A DNA stretch of 19,374 nt from an uncultured Blautia sp. (GTDB lineage Bacteria > Bacillota > Clostridia > Lachnospirales > Lachnospiraceae): positions 1 to 19,374 of the forward strand of contig URHS01000048.1 of NCBI GenBank assembly GCA_900547685.1. Reading direction: 5' to 3'. This document shows, piece by piece, positions 1-8,801 of this stretch (positions are counted from its first letter, which is position 1; each line of letters opens with the position of its first letter). The notes beneath the pieces were generated by a model. The model worked only from the letters and a program-made list of their open reading frames with translations. It had not been told where the DNA came from and did no database searches. The position numbers and the translations under genes were made by a program.

Positions 1-74
1 TGGTCAGAAAGATTCAGTTGATTGTCAACATGTATGTGGTTTTGAAGATACGATATATCTTCTAAAAAATATAA

Positions 75-147
75 TCCTCCTTAGCTCAGTCGGTAGAGCA
101 TGCGGCTGTTAACCGCAGTGTCGTTGGTTCGAGTCCAACAGGGGGAG
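75..147 (+). tRNA. tRNA-Asn (anticodon GTT)
   Basis: The 73-base sequence folds as a full cloverleaf. A 7-bp acceptor stem (75-81 with 140-146, one G-U pair) closes it, and the D arm carries AGCTCAGTCGGTAGAGC. The 5-bp anticodon stem has the loop CTGTTAA, placing anticodon GTT at 108-110. The T arm is GTTGG-TTCGAGT-CCAAC at 123-139. The discriminator base at 147 is G, usual for tRNA-Asn, and no CCA is encoded. The 74 bases before it hold only a small A/T hairpin (44-62). They might be the tail of an rRNA operon spacer, but no rRNA sequence is visible to support that. Confidence 0.96.
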
Positions 148-175
148 CTTTTTTATTTTCAAATTTAAGTAGATA

Positions 176-218
176 AGCATAATTGTTTTCAATTTTGAGA
201 ATGATTGTGCTTTTTTAT
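176..218 (+). terminator. Rho-independent terminator after tRNA-Asn
   Basis: A 15-bp stem (176-190 with 197-211) contains several G-U pairs and a six-base loop, and a run of six T follows from 212. It sits 28 bases after the tRNA and should end that transcript. The stretch from about 219 to 317 is AT-rich and holds no gene. Confidence 0.75.
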
Positions 219-317
219 TTGTTCTTTTCTATAAAATTTATAAAAGTATAGCTACCAGCATATATTAGTAAGGAGTGCATTTTATTGTGCCGGATTTTGG
301 CATATTATAAAAGATTA

Positions 318-343
318 CAAAAAAGGACATGAGTCCTTTTTTG
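318..343 (+). terminator. A-tract/T-tract hairpin upstream of deoB (terminator or attenuator)
   Basis: A perfect 11-bp stem (318-328 with 333-343) has an ATGA loop. The left arm carries six A and the right arm six T, the typical shape of a bidirectional intrinsic terminator. It lies just before the best -10 box of deoB. It may therefore block read-through into the operon, or attenuate a promoter further upstream; a weak candidate is TTATTG 282-287 with TATAAA 306-311. Confidence 0.45.
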
Positions 344-365
344 AGGGTATAAGATACTATATAAT
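337..365 (+). promoter_or_regulatory. Probable promoter of the nucleoside operon
   Basis: A perfect TATAAT lies at 360-365, about 50 bases before the deoB start. No good -35 is present at the right distance: the 17-base position falls in the T-tract at 337-342, and TTGAGG at 341-346 is too close. A weak -35 would suit an activator-dependent promoter, which is inference. A short inverted repeat, TGCC-N7-GGCA (288-302), lies upstream and could be an operator, but it is too short to assign. Confidence 0.4.
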
Positions 366-414
366 GAAAATATATTAGTGTAGTGGAAAGATAATAAAGA
401 AAGGGACGAAAACA

Positions 415-1587
415 ATGAGCAAGCAGAGAGTATATTTGATTGTATTGGACAGTTTTGGAATTGGACATGCACCCGATGCGGCTGATTTTGGAGATGAAGG
501 TGCAAATACACTTTATACAATTACACATTCAGGTGAATATGATACACCGAATATGAAAAAGTTGGGGCTTTCTTGTATAGACGGTGTTGATTATCTGGAA
601 AAAGTGGACAACGTAGTTGGCAGCTATGGAAGAATGCAGGAAGCGTCAAGAGGAAAGGATACCACTATCGGACACTGGGAAATTGCAGGCATTGTGTCTG
701 AAAAGGCTTTACCTACTTATCCGAATGGATTTCCGAAAGCAGTTTTGGATGAGTTTTCAAAGAGAACAGGCAGAGAAGTCCTTTGTAATAAACCGTATTC
801 AGGAACAGATGTTATTAGAGATTATGGAGAAGAGCATGTTCGTACAGGGAAACTGATTGTTTATACATCAGCAGATAGTGTCTTCCAAATTGCAGCTCAT
901 GAAGATGTTGTTCCGGTAGAAGAACTTTACAGATATTGTGAAATTGCCAGAGAAATTTTAGTAGGAGAGCATGGAGTAGGACGGGTGATTGCCAGACCGT
1001 TTGTGGGAGAAACGCCAAATTTCCAAAGGACTACCAATAGACATGATTTTTCTCTTTTGCCTCCAAGAGACACCATGTTGGATGTATTGCAAAAAGAAGG
1101 GTACGACACTTACGGAGTAGGGAAAATCTATGATATTTTTGCCGGAAAAGGTATTGCCCGTAGTCAGCGAATTCAAGGAAATGTGGATGGAATGGAAAAG
1201 ACTATACAGCTTCAGGACGAGGACTTTGATGGTTTATGTTTTGTGAATTTGGTGGATTTTGATATGCTTTATGGTCACAGAAATGACATTGAAGGATATG
1301 CTAAGGCAGCAACCGTTTTTGACAAACAGTTAGGAACTTTTATGGATAGAATGCAGCCACAGGATATTTTAATGATTACAGCAGATCATGGTTGCGATCC
1401 GGGCTTTAAGGGAACAGATCATTCCAGAGAATGCGTTCCGCTTTTAGTTTATGGTGAAAGAGTTAAAGAAGGGGTGAATTTGGGGACACGTAAAACTTTT
1501 TCTGATATTGCGGCAACAATATTAGATATTTTTGGAATTGATTGCAGACTGGATGGAACCAGCTTTAAAGAAGAAATCTTAAAATAG
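415..1587 (+). CDS. deoB: Phosphopentomutase
   Basis: This enzyme interconverts (deoxy)ribose-1-phosphate and (deoxy)ribose-5-phosphate in the cytoplasm, linking the nucleoside phosphorylases to DeoC and the pentose phosphate pathway. The 390-residue length is normal for the family. The alkaline-phosphatase-superfamily metal site is visible: Asp12 in VLDSFGIG near the N terminus, and Asp324-His325 (ADHGCDP) with His336 (DHSRE) near the C terminus. The GKDTTIGHWEIAG block at about residues 80-92 contains the threonine expected to carry the phosphoryl group. The ATG follows a modest AAGGGA site. It is the first gene of the operon; cdd begins 12 bases after its stop. Identification is very secure. 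Confidence 0.97.
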   Translation: MSKQRVYLIVLDSFGIGHAPDAADFGDEGANTLYTITHSGEYDTPNMKKLGLSCIDGVDYLEKVDNVVGSYGRMQEASRGKDTTIGHWEIAGIVSEKALPTYPNGFPKAVLDEFSKRTGREVLCNKPYSGTDVIRDYGEEHVRTGKLIVYTSADSVFQIAAHEDVVPVEELYRYCEIAREILVGEHGVGRVIARPFVGETPNFQRTTNRHDFSLLPPRDTMLDVLQKEGYDTYGVGKIYDIFAGKGIARSQRIQGNVDGMEKTIQLQDEDFDGLCFVNLVDFDMLYGHRNDIEGYAKAATVFDKQLGTFMDRMQPQDILMITADHGCDPGFKGTDHSRECVPLLVYGERVKEGVNLGTRKTFSDIAATILDIFGIDCRLDGTSFKEEILK

Positions 1588-1599
1588 GAGATGAAAAAT

Positions 1600-2013
1600 A
1601 TGGATAATCTTAAATTGCTGGAAGAAGCAAAAAAAGCCAGATTAAAAGCCTATACTCCTTATTCTAACTTTAAGGTAGGCGCAGCGCTTTTAACAAAAAG
1701 CGGAAAGGTTTATCTAGGCTGTAATATTGAGAATGCCACTTATACACCTACAATTTGTGCGGAAAGAACTGCTTTTTTCAAGGCTGTTTCAGAGGGAGAA
1801 AGAGAATTTGAAAAAATAGCTATTGTAGGTGCAAAAGATGGAAAAGACGCAAATGAGATGTGTGCGCCTTGTGGTGTGTGCAGACAGGTGATGATGGAAT
1901 TCTGTAATCCCAAGGAATTTCAAGTTATTCTTGCTGACGGAGAAAATACCTGCAGAGTAATGAATTTAGAGGAGCTTCTGCCTTGTGGTTTTAGCTCAGC
2001 TAATTTGAAATAA
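1600..2013 (+). CDS. cdd: Cytidine deaminase
   Basis: This zinc enzyme deaminates cytidine and deoxycytidine to uridine and deoxyuridine, feeding the pyrimidine phosphorylase encoded downstream. I chose the ATG at 1600 (137 residues). The TAGGAG site at 1585-1590 is 9 bases before it but directly abuts the alternative ATG at 1591, which would give 140 residues. The zinc ligands are visible: Cys53 in TICAERTA, with catalytic Glu55, and Cys91 and Cys94 in APCGVCRQ. The length matches the homotetrameric Bacillus-type enzyme of about 136 residues. The ribosome binding site overlaps the deoB stop codon, which suggests coupled translation. Confidence 0.96.
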   Translation: MDNLKLLEEAKKARLKAYTPYSNFKVGAALLTKSGKVYLGCNIENATYTPTICAERTAFFKAVSEGEREFEKIAIVGAKDGKDANEMCAPCGVCRQVMMEFCNPKEFQVILADGENTCRVMNLEELLPCGFSSANLK

Positions 2014-2033
2014 AACAAAAAGGAGGAAAAAAC

Positions 2034-3566
2034 GTGGAATATGTAATTGAAATGAACCATATTACGAAGCAGTTTGGTGAATTTAAAGCCAATGATGATA
2101 TTACACTGCGCGTAAAAAAAGGTGAAATCCACGCACTGCTGGGTGAAAACGGAGCCGGTAAATCTACACTTATGAGTGTTCTTTTTGGTTTGTATCAGCC
2201 GGAAGCAGGTCAGATTAAAATTAATGGAAAAGAAGTAAAGATTAACAATCCAAATGATGCCAATGCTTTAGGAATTGGAATGGTACATCAACATTTTAAG
2301 CTGGTTCATAATTTTACCGTATTGGAGAGTATTGTTTTAGGGCGGGAAACAACAAAAGGCGGAGTTTTGAAACTGGATGATGCCCGTAAGAAAATTATGG
2401 AATTAAGTGAACGATACAAATTTAAAATTGATCCGGATGCATATATTTCTGATATTACTGTAGGTATGCAGCAACGTGTGGAAATTTTGAAGATGCTGTA
2501 CTGTGATAATGATATTTTGATTTTTGATGAGCCTACTGCCGTTTTGACACCTCAGGAAATTTCAGAGCTTATGAAAGTCATGAAGCAGTTGGTGGAGGAA
2601 GGAAAATCTATTATCTTTATCACACATAAATTGAATGAAATTAAAGAAGTTGCAAATCGATGCAGCGTACTTAGAAAAGGAAAGTATATTGGAACCATTG
2701 ATGTTGCAGAAACTTCCAAGGAAGCCATGTCAGAAATGATGGTGGGAAGAAAAGTCAATTTTATTATCGATAAAGAAGAAGTTACTCCAGGTGATGCTAT
2801 CTTGGAAGTAAAAAATATGACAATTAAATCAAAACATCATGGTAAAGAAGCAGTAAAGAACGTATCTTTTACTGTTCGCAAAGGCGAAATTGTTACTATT
2901 GCGGGTATTGACGGTAACGGACAATCTGAGTTGGTATATGGTATTACAGGAATGATGCCTATTGATGAAGGACAGATTTTCCTAAAAGGAAAAGATATTA
3001 CTCATGAAAGTATTCGTAAGAAATGTCTGGATGGTATGGCTCATATTCCGGAGGACAGACATAAGGACGGTTTGGTTTTAGATTACGATCTTCAGCAAAA
3101 TCTGGTGCTTCAGAGTTATTTTACAAAGCGTTTTCAAAATCACGGATTTTTAAAATTCGATGCAATTCGTAATTATGCGGAAGAATTGATTAAAAAGTTT
3201 GATATTCGTTCCGGACAGGGTGCAAACAGTATTGTAAGAGGAATGTCCGGTGGTAATCAGCAGAAAGCGATTATTGCCAGAGAACTGGATAGAAATCCTG
3301 ATATTGTTATTGCAGTGCAGCCGGTTCGAGGATTAGATGTAGGCGCCATTGAGTATATTCATAAACAGTTAATTGCACAGAGAGATGCAGGAAAAGCAGT
3401 ACTTCTTGTATCTTTAGAACTGGACGAAGTAATGAACGTAAGTGATAGAATACTTGTAATGTACGAAGGGGAAATCGTTGCAGATGTGGATCCAAAGAAG
3501 GTTACAACGGAAGAACTGGGATTATACATGGCAGGAGCGAAAAGGAGTGTGAATAATGAAGAATAA
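2034..3566 (+). CDS. nupO: Nucleoside ABC transporter, double-domain ATPase
   Basis: This is the ATP-hydrolysing subunit of a BmpA-type nucleoside importer, related to Bacillus NupO/YufO. Its 510 residues carry two ABC domains. Domain 1 has Walker A GENGAGKS (37-44), signature VGMQQR (143-148), Walker B ILIFDEP (161-167) and the H-loop His198. Domain 2 has a degenerate Walker A, GIDGNGQS (291-298, Gln for Lys), a good signature MSGGNQQK (404-411), and Gln429 where the Walker B glutamate would be. One working and one degenerate ATP site is usual in this family. The start is GTG, fixed by AGGAGG at 2021-2026, seven bases upstream. The 3' end overlaps nupP by 11 bases. The substrate is inferred from the neighbours. 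Confidence 0.94.
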   Translation: MEYVIEMNHITKQFGEFKANDDITLRVKKGEIHALLGENGAGKSTLMSVLFGLYQPEAGQIKINGKEVKINNPNDANALGIGMVHQHFKLVHNFTVLESIVLGRETTKGGVLKLDDARKKIMELSERYKFKIDPDAYISDITVGMQQRVEILKMLYCDNDILIFDEPTAVLTPQEISELMKVMKQLVEEGKSIIFITHKLNEIKEVANRCSVLRKGKYIGTIDVAETSKEAMSEMMVGRKVNFIIDKEEVTPGDAILEVKNMTIKSKHHGKEAVKNVSFTVRKGEIVTIAGIDGNGQSELVYGITGMMPIDEGQIFLKGKDITHESIRKKCLDGMAHIPEDRHKDGLVLDYDLQQNLVLQSYFTKRFQNHGFLKFDAIRNYAEELIKKFDIRSGQGANSIVRGMSGGNQQKAIIARELDRNPDIVIAVQPVRGLDVGAIEYIHKQLIAQRDAGKAVLLVSLELDEVMNVSDRILVMYEGEIVADVDPKKVTTEELGLYMAGAKRSVNNEE

Positions 3567-4683
3567 GAAAAGAAATATTTTTCAAGGAGAAGGTATGGCA
3601 AGCTTTTGCTCATCCATTCTTGCGATTATTTGTGGTCTGCTCTTTGGACTTATTATTTTACTCTCCAGTAATCCAAGCCAGGCGTATGGCGGCTTTATGA
3701 TGATTTTGCAAGGCGGCTTTACAGACGGTATTCAGGGAATCGGACAGATGCTTTATTATGCAACTCCGATTATTATGACCGGTCTGTCTGTTGGATTTGC
3801 GTTTCAGACGGGATTGTTTAATATCGGAGCACCGGGACAGTTTACAGTTGGTGCTTATGTGGCAATTTTAATTGGTGTAAAATGTACCTTCCTTCCGGCA
3901 GGAGTACACTGCTTTGTAGCTATTGCAGGAGCCGCTTTAGCAGGAGCATTGTGGGGTATGATTCCAGGTTTATTAAAAGCATTTCGAAATGTAAACGAAG
4001 TAATTGCTTCCATTATGATGAACTATATTGGAATGTATCTGGTAAATATGTTAATTCAAAGAACCATTTATGACCAGGTAAAGAATCAGTCTATGGCGGT
4101 TGCATCTACTGCAAATTTGCCAAAAGCCGGTTTGGACAAAATCTTCCCAAATTCAGATATTAACGTGGGAATTCTTATTGTTATTGCGTTTGTTATTTTA
4201 ATATATGTGATTTTAAATCGTACTACTTTTGGCTATGAATTAAAAGCATGTGGTAAAAACCCAAATGCAAGTAAATATGCAGGTATTAATGCAAAAAGAA
4301 ACATTGTATTATCTATGGTAATTGCAGGAGCATTGGCAGGTATCGGCGGCGCACTTTTATATCTTGCAGACTCAGGAAAATATCTTCAGGTATTGGATAT
4401 TATTGCACCGGAAGGATTTTCAGGAATTTCTGTAGCATTACTTGGTATGTCAAATCCAATTGGTATCCTATTTGCAGGATTGTTTATCGGACACCTTACT
4501 GTGGGCGGTTACAATATGCAGCTGTTTGATTTTGCACCGGAAGTTATTGATATGATTATTGCAGCAATTATTTACTGTGGGGCATTATCTCTGTTATTTA
4601 GAGGTATTATTCATAAGATTCAATTCAGAAAAAGTAAAAAACACACAGATAAAGCAAATAGCAATCTGAAGAAGGAGGAGTAG
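3556..4683 (+). CDS. nupP: Nucleoside ABC transporter permease (first subunit)
   Basis: This 375-residue polytopic membrane protein belongs to the BPD_transp_2 (LivM/RbsC-like) permease family. A short basic N terminus is followed by about eight to ten hydrophobic segments, with a lysine-rich cytoplasmic tail after residue 350. Typical family sequence includes FQTGLFNIGAPGQFTVGAY and NEVIASIMMNYIG in the first half. GYELKACGKNPNASKYAGIN near the middle is the cytoplasmic coupling region contacting the ATPase. The ATG overlaps the end of nupO, and AAAGGAG at 3541-3547 supports it. It should pair with the next gene to form the channel. Confidence 0.93.
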   Translation: MKNKKRNIFQGEGMASFCSSILAIICGLLFGLIILLSSNPSQAYGGFMMILQGGFTDGIQGIGQMLYYATPIIMTGLSVGFAFQTGLFNIGAPGQFTVGAYVAILIGVKCTFLPAGVHCFVAIAGAALAGALWGMIPGLLKAFRNVNEVIASIMMNYIGMYLVNMLIQRTIYDQVKNQSMAVASTANLPKAGLDKIFPNSDINVGILIVIAFVILIYVILNRTTFGYELKACGKNPNASKYAGINAKRNIVLSMVIAGALAGIGGALLYLADSGKYLQVLDIIAPEGFSGISVALLGMSNPIGILFAGLFIGHLTVGGYNMQLFDFAPEVIDMIIAAIIYCGALSLLFRGIIHKIQFRKSKKHTDKANSNLKKEE

Positions 4684-4687
4684 GATT

Positions 4688-5641
4688 ATGGATATTGTAT
4701 ATTTTATTATGCAGCAGACAATGTTTTTTGCTATTCCGCTTCTGATTGTAGCTATTGGCGGTATGTATTCTGAGCGAAGCGGTGTAATTAACATTGCATT
4801 AGAAGGTATTATGGTAATCGGAGCTTTTGCAGGTGTTCTTTTTATCAATATGACACAGGTAAATTTAAGCGGTCAGGGACTTTTGCTTATTGCAATTGTG
4901 ATTGCAGGTGTTACTGGTGGAATTTTTTCTCTGCTTCATGCATTTGCATCTATTAATATGAAAGCAGATCAGACAATCAGTGGTACTGCACTGAATATGT
5001 TTGCTCCTGCGTTTGCAATTTTTGCAGCAAGAACTATTCAGGGAGTTCAGCAAATTCAGTTTACAGATACTTTCCAGATTGATAAGGTACCTGTACTGGG
5101 AGATATTCCTGTGATTGGACCGCTGTTTTTCCAAAATTGTTATATTACAACTTATATTGGAATTTTAATTTTCCTTGTAGCAGCATTTGTAATTAAGAAG
5201 ACAAGATTTGGATTAAGACTTCGGGCTTGTGGTGAACATCCGGGAGCAGCGGATTCCGTAGGTGTAAATGTTTATAAAATCAGATACTCAGGTGTTATTA
5301 TTTCCGGTATTCTTGCAGGAATTGGTGGTTTAGTTTTCGTTATACCAACTTCTACAAACTTTAATGCCAGTGTTGCAGGATATGGATTTTTGGCATTGGC
5401 AGTGTTGATTTTTGGACAGTGGAGAAGTAACAAGATTTTTCTGGCAGCATTTTTCTTTGGAATTATGAAGACTTTGGCAAGCGCATATTCTGCTATTCCT
5501 GTTTTAAAGGATTTGCCAATTCCAAATGAAGTTTATAAAATGATCCCTTATATTGCAACTTTGGTAGTTCTGGCATTCTTCTCTAAGAATTCACAGGCTC
5601 CGAAAGCAGAAGGTATTCCTTACGATAAAGGAAGCAGATAA
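4688..5641 (+). CDS. nupQ: Nucleoside ABC transporter permease (second subunit)
   Basis: This 317-residue hydrophobic protein is the partner permease of the same family. It has the expected opening, YSERSGVINIALEGIMVIGAF, which resembles the start of YufQ/NupQ proteins. A coupling segment, FGLRLRACGEHPGAADSVGV, lies at about residues 175-194. It begins four bases after nupP, with GGAGGAG at 4674-4680 as its ribosome binding site. Together with NupP, NupO and the lipoprotein NupN it makes a complete importer. The family is secure; the precise nucleoside preference cannot be read from sequence. Confidence 0.93.
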   Translation: MDIVYFIMQQTMFFAIPLLIVAIGGMYSERSGVINIALEGIMVIGAFAGVLFINMTQVNLSGQGLLLIAIVIAGVTGGIFSLLHAFASINMKADQTISGTALNMFAPAFAIFAARTIQGVQQIQFTDTFQIDKVPVLGDIPVIGPLFFQNCYITTYIGILIFLVAAFVIKKTRFGLRLRACGEHPGAADSVGVNVYKIRYSGVIISGILAGIGGLVFVIPTSTNFNASVAGYGFLALAVLIFGQWRSNKIFLAAFFFGIMKTLASAYSAIPVLKDLPIPNEVYKMIPYIATLVVLAFFSKNSQAPKAEGIPYDKGSR

Positions 5642-5655
5642 AGGAGGCAATTGCT

Positions 5656-6978
5656 ATGAGAATGTATGATTTAATCATGAAGAAAAGAAATGGGGAAGCT
5701 CTGACAAAAGAAGAAATTCAATACATGATTACAGAATATGTAGATGGGAAAATTCCGGATTATCAGATGTCTGCATTTTTGATGGCAGTTTATTTTAAAG
5801 GAATGGATGAGGAAGAAACTTTGGCAATGACACAAGCAGTGGCACATTCCGGTGATATGGTGGATTTGTCCGGTATTGAAGGAATGAAAATAGACAAGCA
5901 TTCCACCGGTGGTGTAGGAGATAAGACGACATTGGTTATTGCTCCGATTGTAGCTTCCTGTGGAGTAAAAGTAGCTAAGATGTCAGGACGAGGATTAGGT
6001 CATACCGGTGGGACTGTAGATAAAATGGAAGCAATTCCGGGAATGCGTACTTCCTTAGACAGAGAAGAATTCTTTGACGTAGTAAATAAAACAGGACTTT
6101 CTGTAATTGGGCAGTCAGGAAATCTGGCGCCGGCGGACAAGAAATTGTATGCCCTCAGAGATGTGACAGCGACAGTAGACAGTATTCCGTTAATTGCAGT
6201 GTCAATTATGAGTAAGAAACTGGCGGCAGGTAATGACGGTATTCTCTTGGATGTGAAAACAGGAAGCGGAGCTTTTATGAAGACAGTGGAGGATTCCATT
6301 GCACTGGCAAAGGAAATGGTAGCTATTGGGGAAAATGCAGGAAAGAAAATGGCAGCTTTAATTACCAATATGGATATTCCTTTAGGCCATAATATTGGAA
6401 ACAGCCTTGAAGTCATTGAGGCAGTAGAAACTTTAAAAGGGAAAGGTCCTGCAGATTTAACAGAAGTTTGTCTGCAATTGGCTTCTAACATGCTTTATCT
6501 TGCAGGTAAAGGCACAGAGGCAGAGTGTAGAGCTTTGGCTGAGAATGCAGTAAAAAGCGGTGCAGCCCTGGAACGTCTGGTGGCTATGGTAGAAGCTCAG
6601 GGCGGTGATTCTGAAGTTATCTTAAATCCTGATAAATTTGAGAAAGCACCTTATGTCTATGAAGTAAAAGCAGATAAGGATGGATATATTACTCACATTG
6701 ATGCAGAGGGATGTGGAATTGCATCTGCCATGTTAGGTGCCGGCAGAGAGACCAAGGAAAGTGAAATTGACTATACTGCGGGCATTATTTTACATAAGAA
6801 GACCGGAGAAAAAGTAAATAAGGGAGATGTTCTTGCTGCATTATATACATCTAAAGAAGAATTATTTGAAGCGGCGGCAGAAAAGTATAGGAAATCCATT
6901 TTCATAGAACCGGAAGCACCAAAGAAGGAACCTCTGGTTTATGCCAGAGTTACTCCAAAAGGAATAGAAAAATATTAA
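5656..6978 (+). CDS. pdp: Pyrimidine-nucleoside phosphorylase
   Basis: This enzyme phosphorolyses uridine, thymidine and deoxyuridine to the base plus (deoxy)ribose-1-phosphate. The 440-residue length fits the family (about 430-440). The family signature SGRGLGHTGGTVDKME lies at residues 110-125, and KHSTGGVGDKT at 81-91 forms the phosphate site. Arg168, Ser183 and Lys187 match the pyrimidine-binding residues of this family. N-terminal helical, central alpha/beta and C-terminal domains all appear intact. AGGAGG at 5642-5647 precedes the ATG by 8 bases. The broad-specificity type (pdp) is preferred over strict thymidine phosphorylase (deoA) because of the Firmicutes context and length; sequence alone does not fully separate them. 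Confidence 0.95.
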   Translation: MRMYDLIMKKRNGEALTKEEIQYMITEYVDGKIPDYQMSAFLMAVYFKGMDEEETLAMTQAVAHSGDMVDLSGIEGMKIDKHSTGGVGDKTTLVIAPIVASCGVKVAKMSGRGLGHTGGTVDKMEAIPGMRTSLDREEFFDVVNKTGLSVIGQSGNLAPADKKLYALRDVTATVDSIPLIAVSIMSKKLAAGNDGILLDVKTGSGAFMKTVEDSIALAKEMVAIGENAGKKMAALITNMDIPLGHNIGNSLEVIEAVETLKGKGPADLTEVCLQLASNMLYLAGKGTEAECRALAENAVKSGAALERLVAMVEAQGGDSEVILNPDKFEKAPYVYEVKADKDGYITHIDAEGCGIASAMLGAGRETKESEIDYTAGIILHKKTGEKVNKGDVLAALYTSKEELFEAAAEKYRKSIFIEPEAPKKEPLVYARVTPKGIEKY

Positions 6979-6994
6979 GATAAGGAGGAATTAT

Positions 6995-7660
6995 ATGAAC
7001 ACAAGCGAAATTTTGAGTCATGTAGATCACACACTTCTGAAAGCTTTTGCAACATGGGAAGATATTCAGAAACTGTGTGAGGAAGCTATGGAGTATCATA
7101 CAGCTTCTGTGTGTGTACCGCCAAGCTATATTAAAAGAATTCATGACACTTATGGAGAAAAAATTAATATTTGTACAGTAGTGGGATTTCCTTTAGGTTA
7201 CAGTACTACAAAAGCAAAAGTTGCAGAAACTGTGCAGGCTATTGAAGACGGAGCATCGGAAGTGGATATGGTAATCAATATTTCAGATGTTAAGAATGGT
7301 GACTTTGAGAAGGTTACAGAAGAAATCAGAAGTCTGAAGCAGGCAGCAGGCAACAAAATTTTAAAAGTTATTATCGAAGCTTGTTATTTGACAGAGGAAG
7401 AAAAAATTGCTATGTGCAAAGCTGTTACAGAGGCAGGTGCAGATTATATTAAAACATCTACCGGATTTGGAACAGGTGGAGCTACAATGGAAGATATTCT
7501 GCTGTTTAAGAAGTTTATTGGACCACACGTAAAGATGAAAGCAGCAGGCGGAGTTAAAAGTGTGGAAGATATGGAGGCCTTTCTGGAAGCAGGATGTGAC
7601 AGAATTGGTACAAGTTCAGCAATTTCCCTGATTAAAGGGCAAAATGTAAAAGGTTATTAG
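6995..7660 (+). CDS. deoC: Deoxyribose-phosphate aldolase
   Basis: This class I aldolase cleaves 2-deoxyribose-5-phosphate to acetaldehyde and glyceraldehyde-3-phosphate, the last step of deoxynucleoside breakdown. It has 221 residues, the usual short bacterial length, with a TIM-barrel pattern. The Schiff-base lysine is Lys153 in DYIKTSTGFGTGGAT. The supporting Asp91 lies in EVDMVINI, and Lys182 in MKAAGGVKS is the second active-site lysine. The start is set by AAGGAGG shortly upstream. Sixteen bases separate it from pdp and 14 from nupN, so it is part of the same transcript. Confidence 0.97.
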   Translation: MNTSEILSHVDHTLLKAFATWEDIQKLCEEAMEYHTASVCVPPSYIKRIHDTYGEKINICTVVGFPLGYSTTKAKVAETVQAIEDGASEVDMVINISDVKNGDFEKVTEEIRSLKQAAGNKILKVIIEACYLTEEEKIAMCKAVTEAGADYIKTSTGFGTGGATMEDILLFKKFIGPHVKMKAAGGVKSVEDMEAFLEAGCDRIGTSSAISLIKGQNVKGY

Positions 7661-7674
7661 TAGGAGGAAAAATC

Positions 7675-8784
7675 ATGAAGAAAAAACTGATTAGCTTAGT
7701 GTTAGCAGGAGTAATGTTATTAGGAATGGCAGGATGTGCAGAAAAACCAGGTGCATCTGAAGAAGGGAAGACAGAGGATAAGGGTGGAAAATATGAACTG
7801 GCGTTAATTACAGACGTTGGAACAATCGATGACAAATCCTTTAACCAGGGTTCTTGGGAAGGTTTGAAAAAATATGCAGATGAGAATAATATTACTTCTA
7901 AATATTATAAACCTTCAGAAAAATCAGATAAAGCTTGTTTAACAGCTATTGACCTTGCTGTAAAAGGTGGAGCAAAAGTTATTGTAACACCGGGATTTTT
8001 ATTTGAAAGACCAATTTTTGAAGCTCAGACAAAATATCCGGATACAAAATTTGTTATTATTGATGCCGCTCCTGTAGAAGGCAAAGATAAAGCACCGGAA
8101 ATTAAAGAAAATGTACTTTCTATTTTCTACGCAGAAGAACAGGCTGGATATTTAGCAGGGTATGCAGCAGTAGAAGAAGGCTATAGACAGTTAGGATTTA
8201 TGGGTGGTATTTCTGTACCGGCAGTTGTTCGCTTTGGTTATGGCTTTGTTCAGGGAGCAGATGCAGCAGCAAAAGATTTAGGTCTTGCACAGGGTGACAT
8301 CAATATCAAATATACTTATGTAGGAAACTTTGATGCATCTCCTGAAAACCAGGCAAAAGCAGCAGCATGGTACAGCGAAGGAACAGAATGTATTTTTGCA
8401 TGCGGAGGTGGAGTTGGTAACTCTGTTATGAAGGCAGCTGAAGGTGCAGGTAAAAAAGTTATTGGTGTAGACGTTGACCAGTCTGTAGAATCTGAAACAG
8501 TTATTACTTCTGCAATGAAAACATTAAGTGACTCTGTTTACAATGCAGTGGCATCTGTTTATGACGGAACATTTGAAGGCGGAAAATCTATTACATTAGG
8601 TGCAGCAGATAATGGTATTCAGTTACCTATGGGAACATCTAAATTTGAGAAATTCACACAGGCAAAATATGATGAGATTTATGCAGCATTAAAAGATGGC
8701 TCTATTCAGGTTGCAAACGATACTGTAGCAGATGATGCAAGTAAACTTCCTGTTGAAGTTGTAACAGTTGAGTCTATTAAATAA
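7675..8784 (+). CDS. nupN: BmpA/Med-family nucleoside-binding lipoprotein
   Basis: This is the extracellular substrate-binding subunit of the nucleoside importer. The 369-residue protein has a lipoprotein signal: basic MKKK, a hydrophobic stretch, and the lipobox GMAGC with lipidated Cys21. A short charged linker follows. The mature part is a PBP1-like (BMP family) domain with typical blocks: LITDVGTIDDKSFNQGSWEG near residues 42-61, AGYAAVEEGYRQLGFMGG in the middle, and IFACGGGVGNSVMKAA and VIGVDVDQS further on. In many species the binding protein comes first in such operons; here it is the eighth gene, just before a hairpin that may stabilise its mRNA. Confidence 0.94.
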   Translation: MKKKLISLVLAGVMLLGMAGCAEKPGASEEGKTEDKGGKYELALITDVGTIDDKSFNQGSWEGLKKYADENNITSKYYKPSEKSDKACLTAIDLAVKGGAKVIVTPGFLFERPIFEAQTKYPDTKFVIIDAAPVEGKDKAPEIKENVLSIFYAEEQAGYLAGYAAVEEGYRQLGFMGGISVPAVVRFGYGFVQGADAAAKDLGLAQGDINIKYTYVGNFDASPENQAKAAAWYSEGTECIFACGGGVGNSVMKAAEGAGKKVIGVDVDQSVESETVITSAMKTLSDSVYNAVASVYDGTFEGGKSITLGAADNGIQLPMGTSKFEKFTQAKYDEIYAALKDGSIQVANDTVADDASKLPVEVVTVESIK

Positions 8785-8801
8785 TTAAGAAATTATAATC
8801 C

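Noticed and set aside
1..74. Possible tail of an rRNA operon before tRNA-Asn
   Set aside because: tRNA-Asn often follows rRNA genes, but no 5S or 23S sequence is recognisable in these 74 bases.
260..379. Ten-base direct repeat ATATATTAGT at 260-269 and 370-379
   Set aside because: It is short and AT-rich, likely to occur by chance in this composition; no link to an operator could be shown.
3882..4073. 63-codon + strand frame inside nupP
   Set aside because: It overlaps the permease gene in another frame and has no ribosome binding site or recognisable sequence.
6000..6491. 163-codon minus-strand open frame
   Set aside because: It is antisense to pdp, whose protein is unmistakable. The frame is a by-product of codon composition and has no family resemblance.
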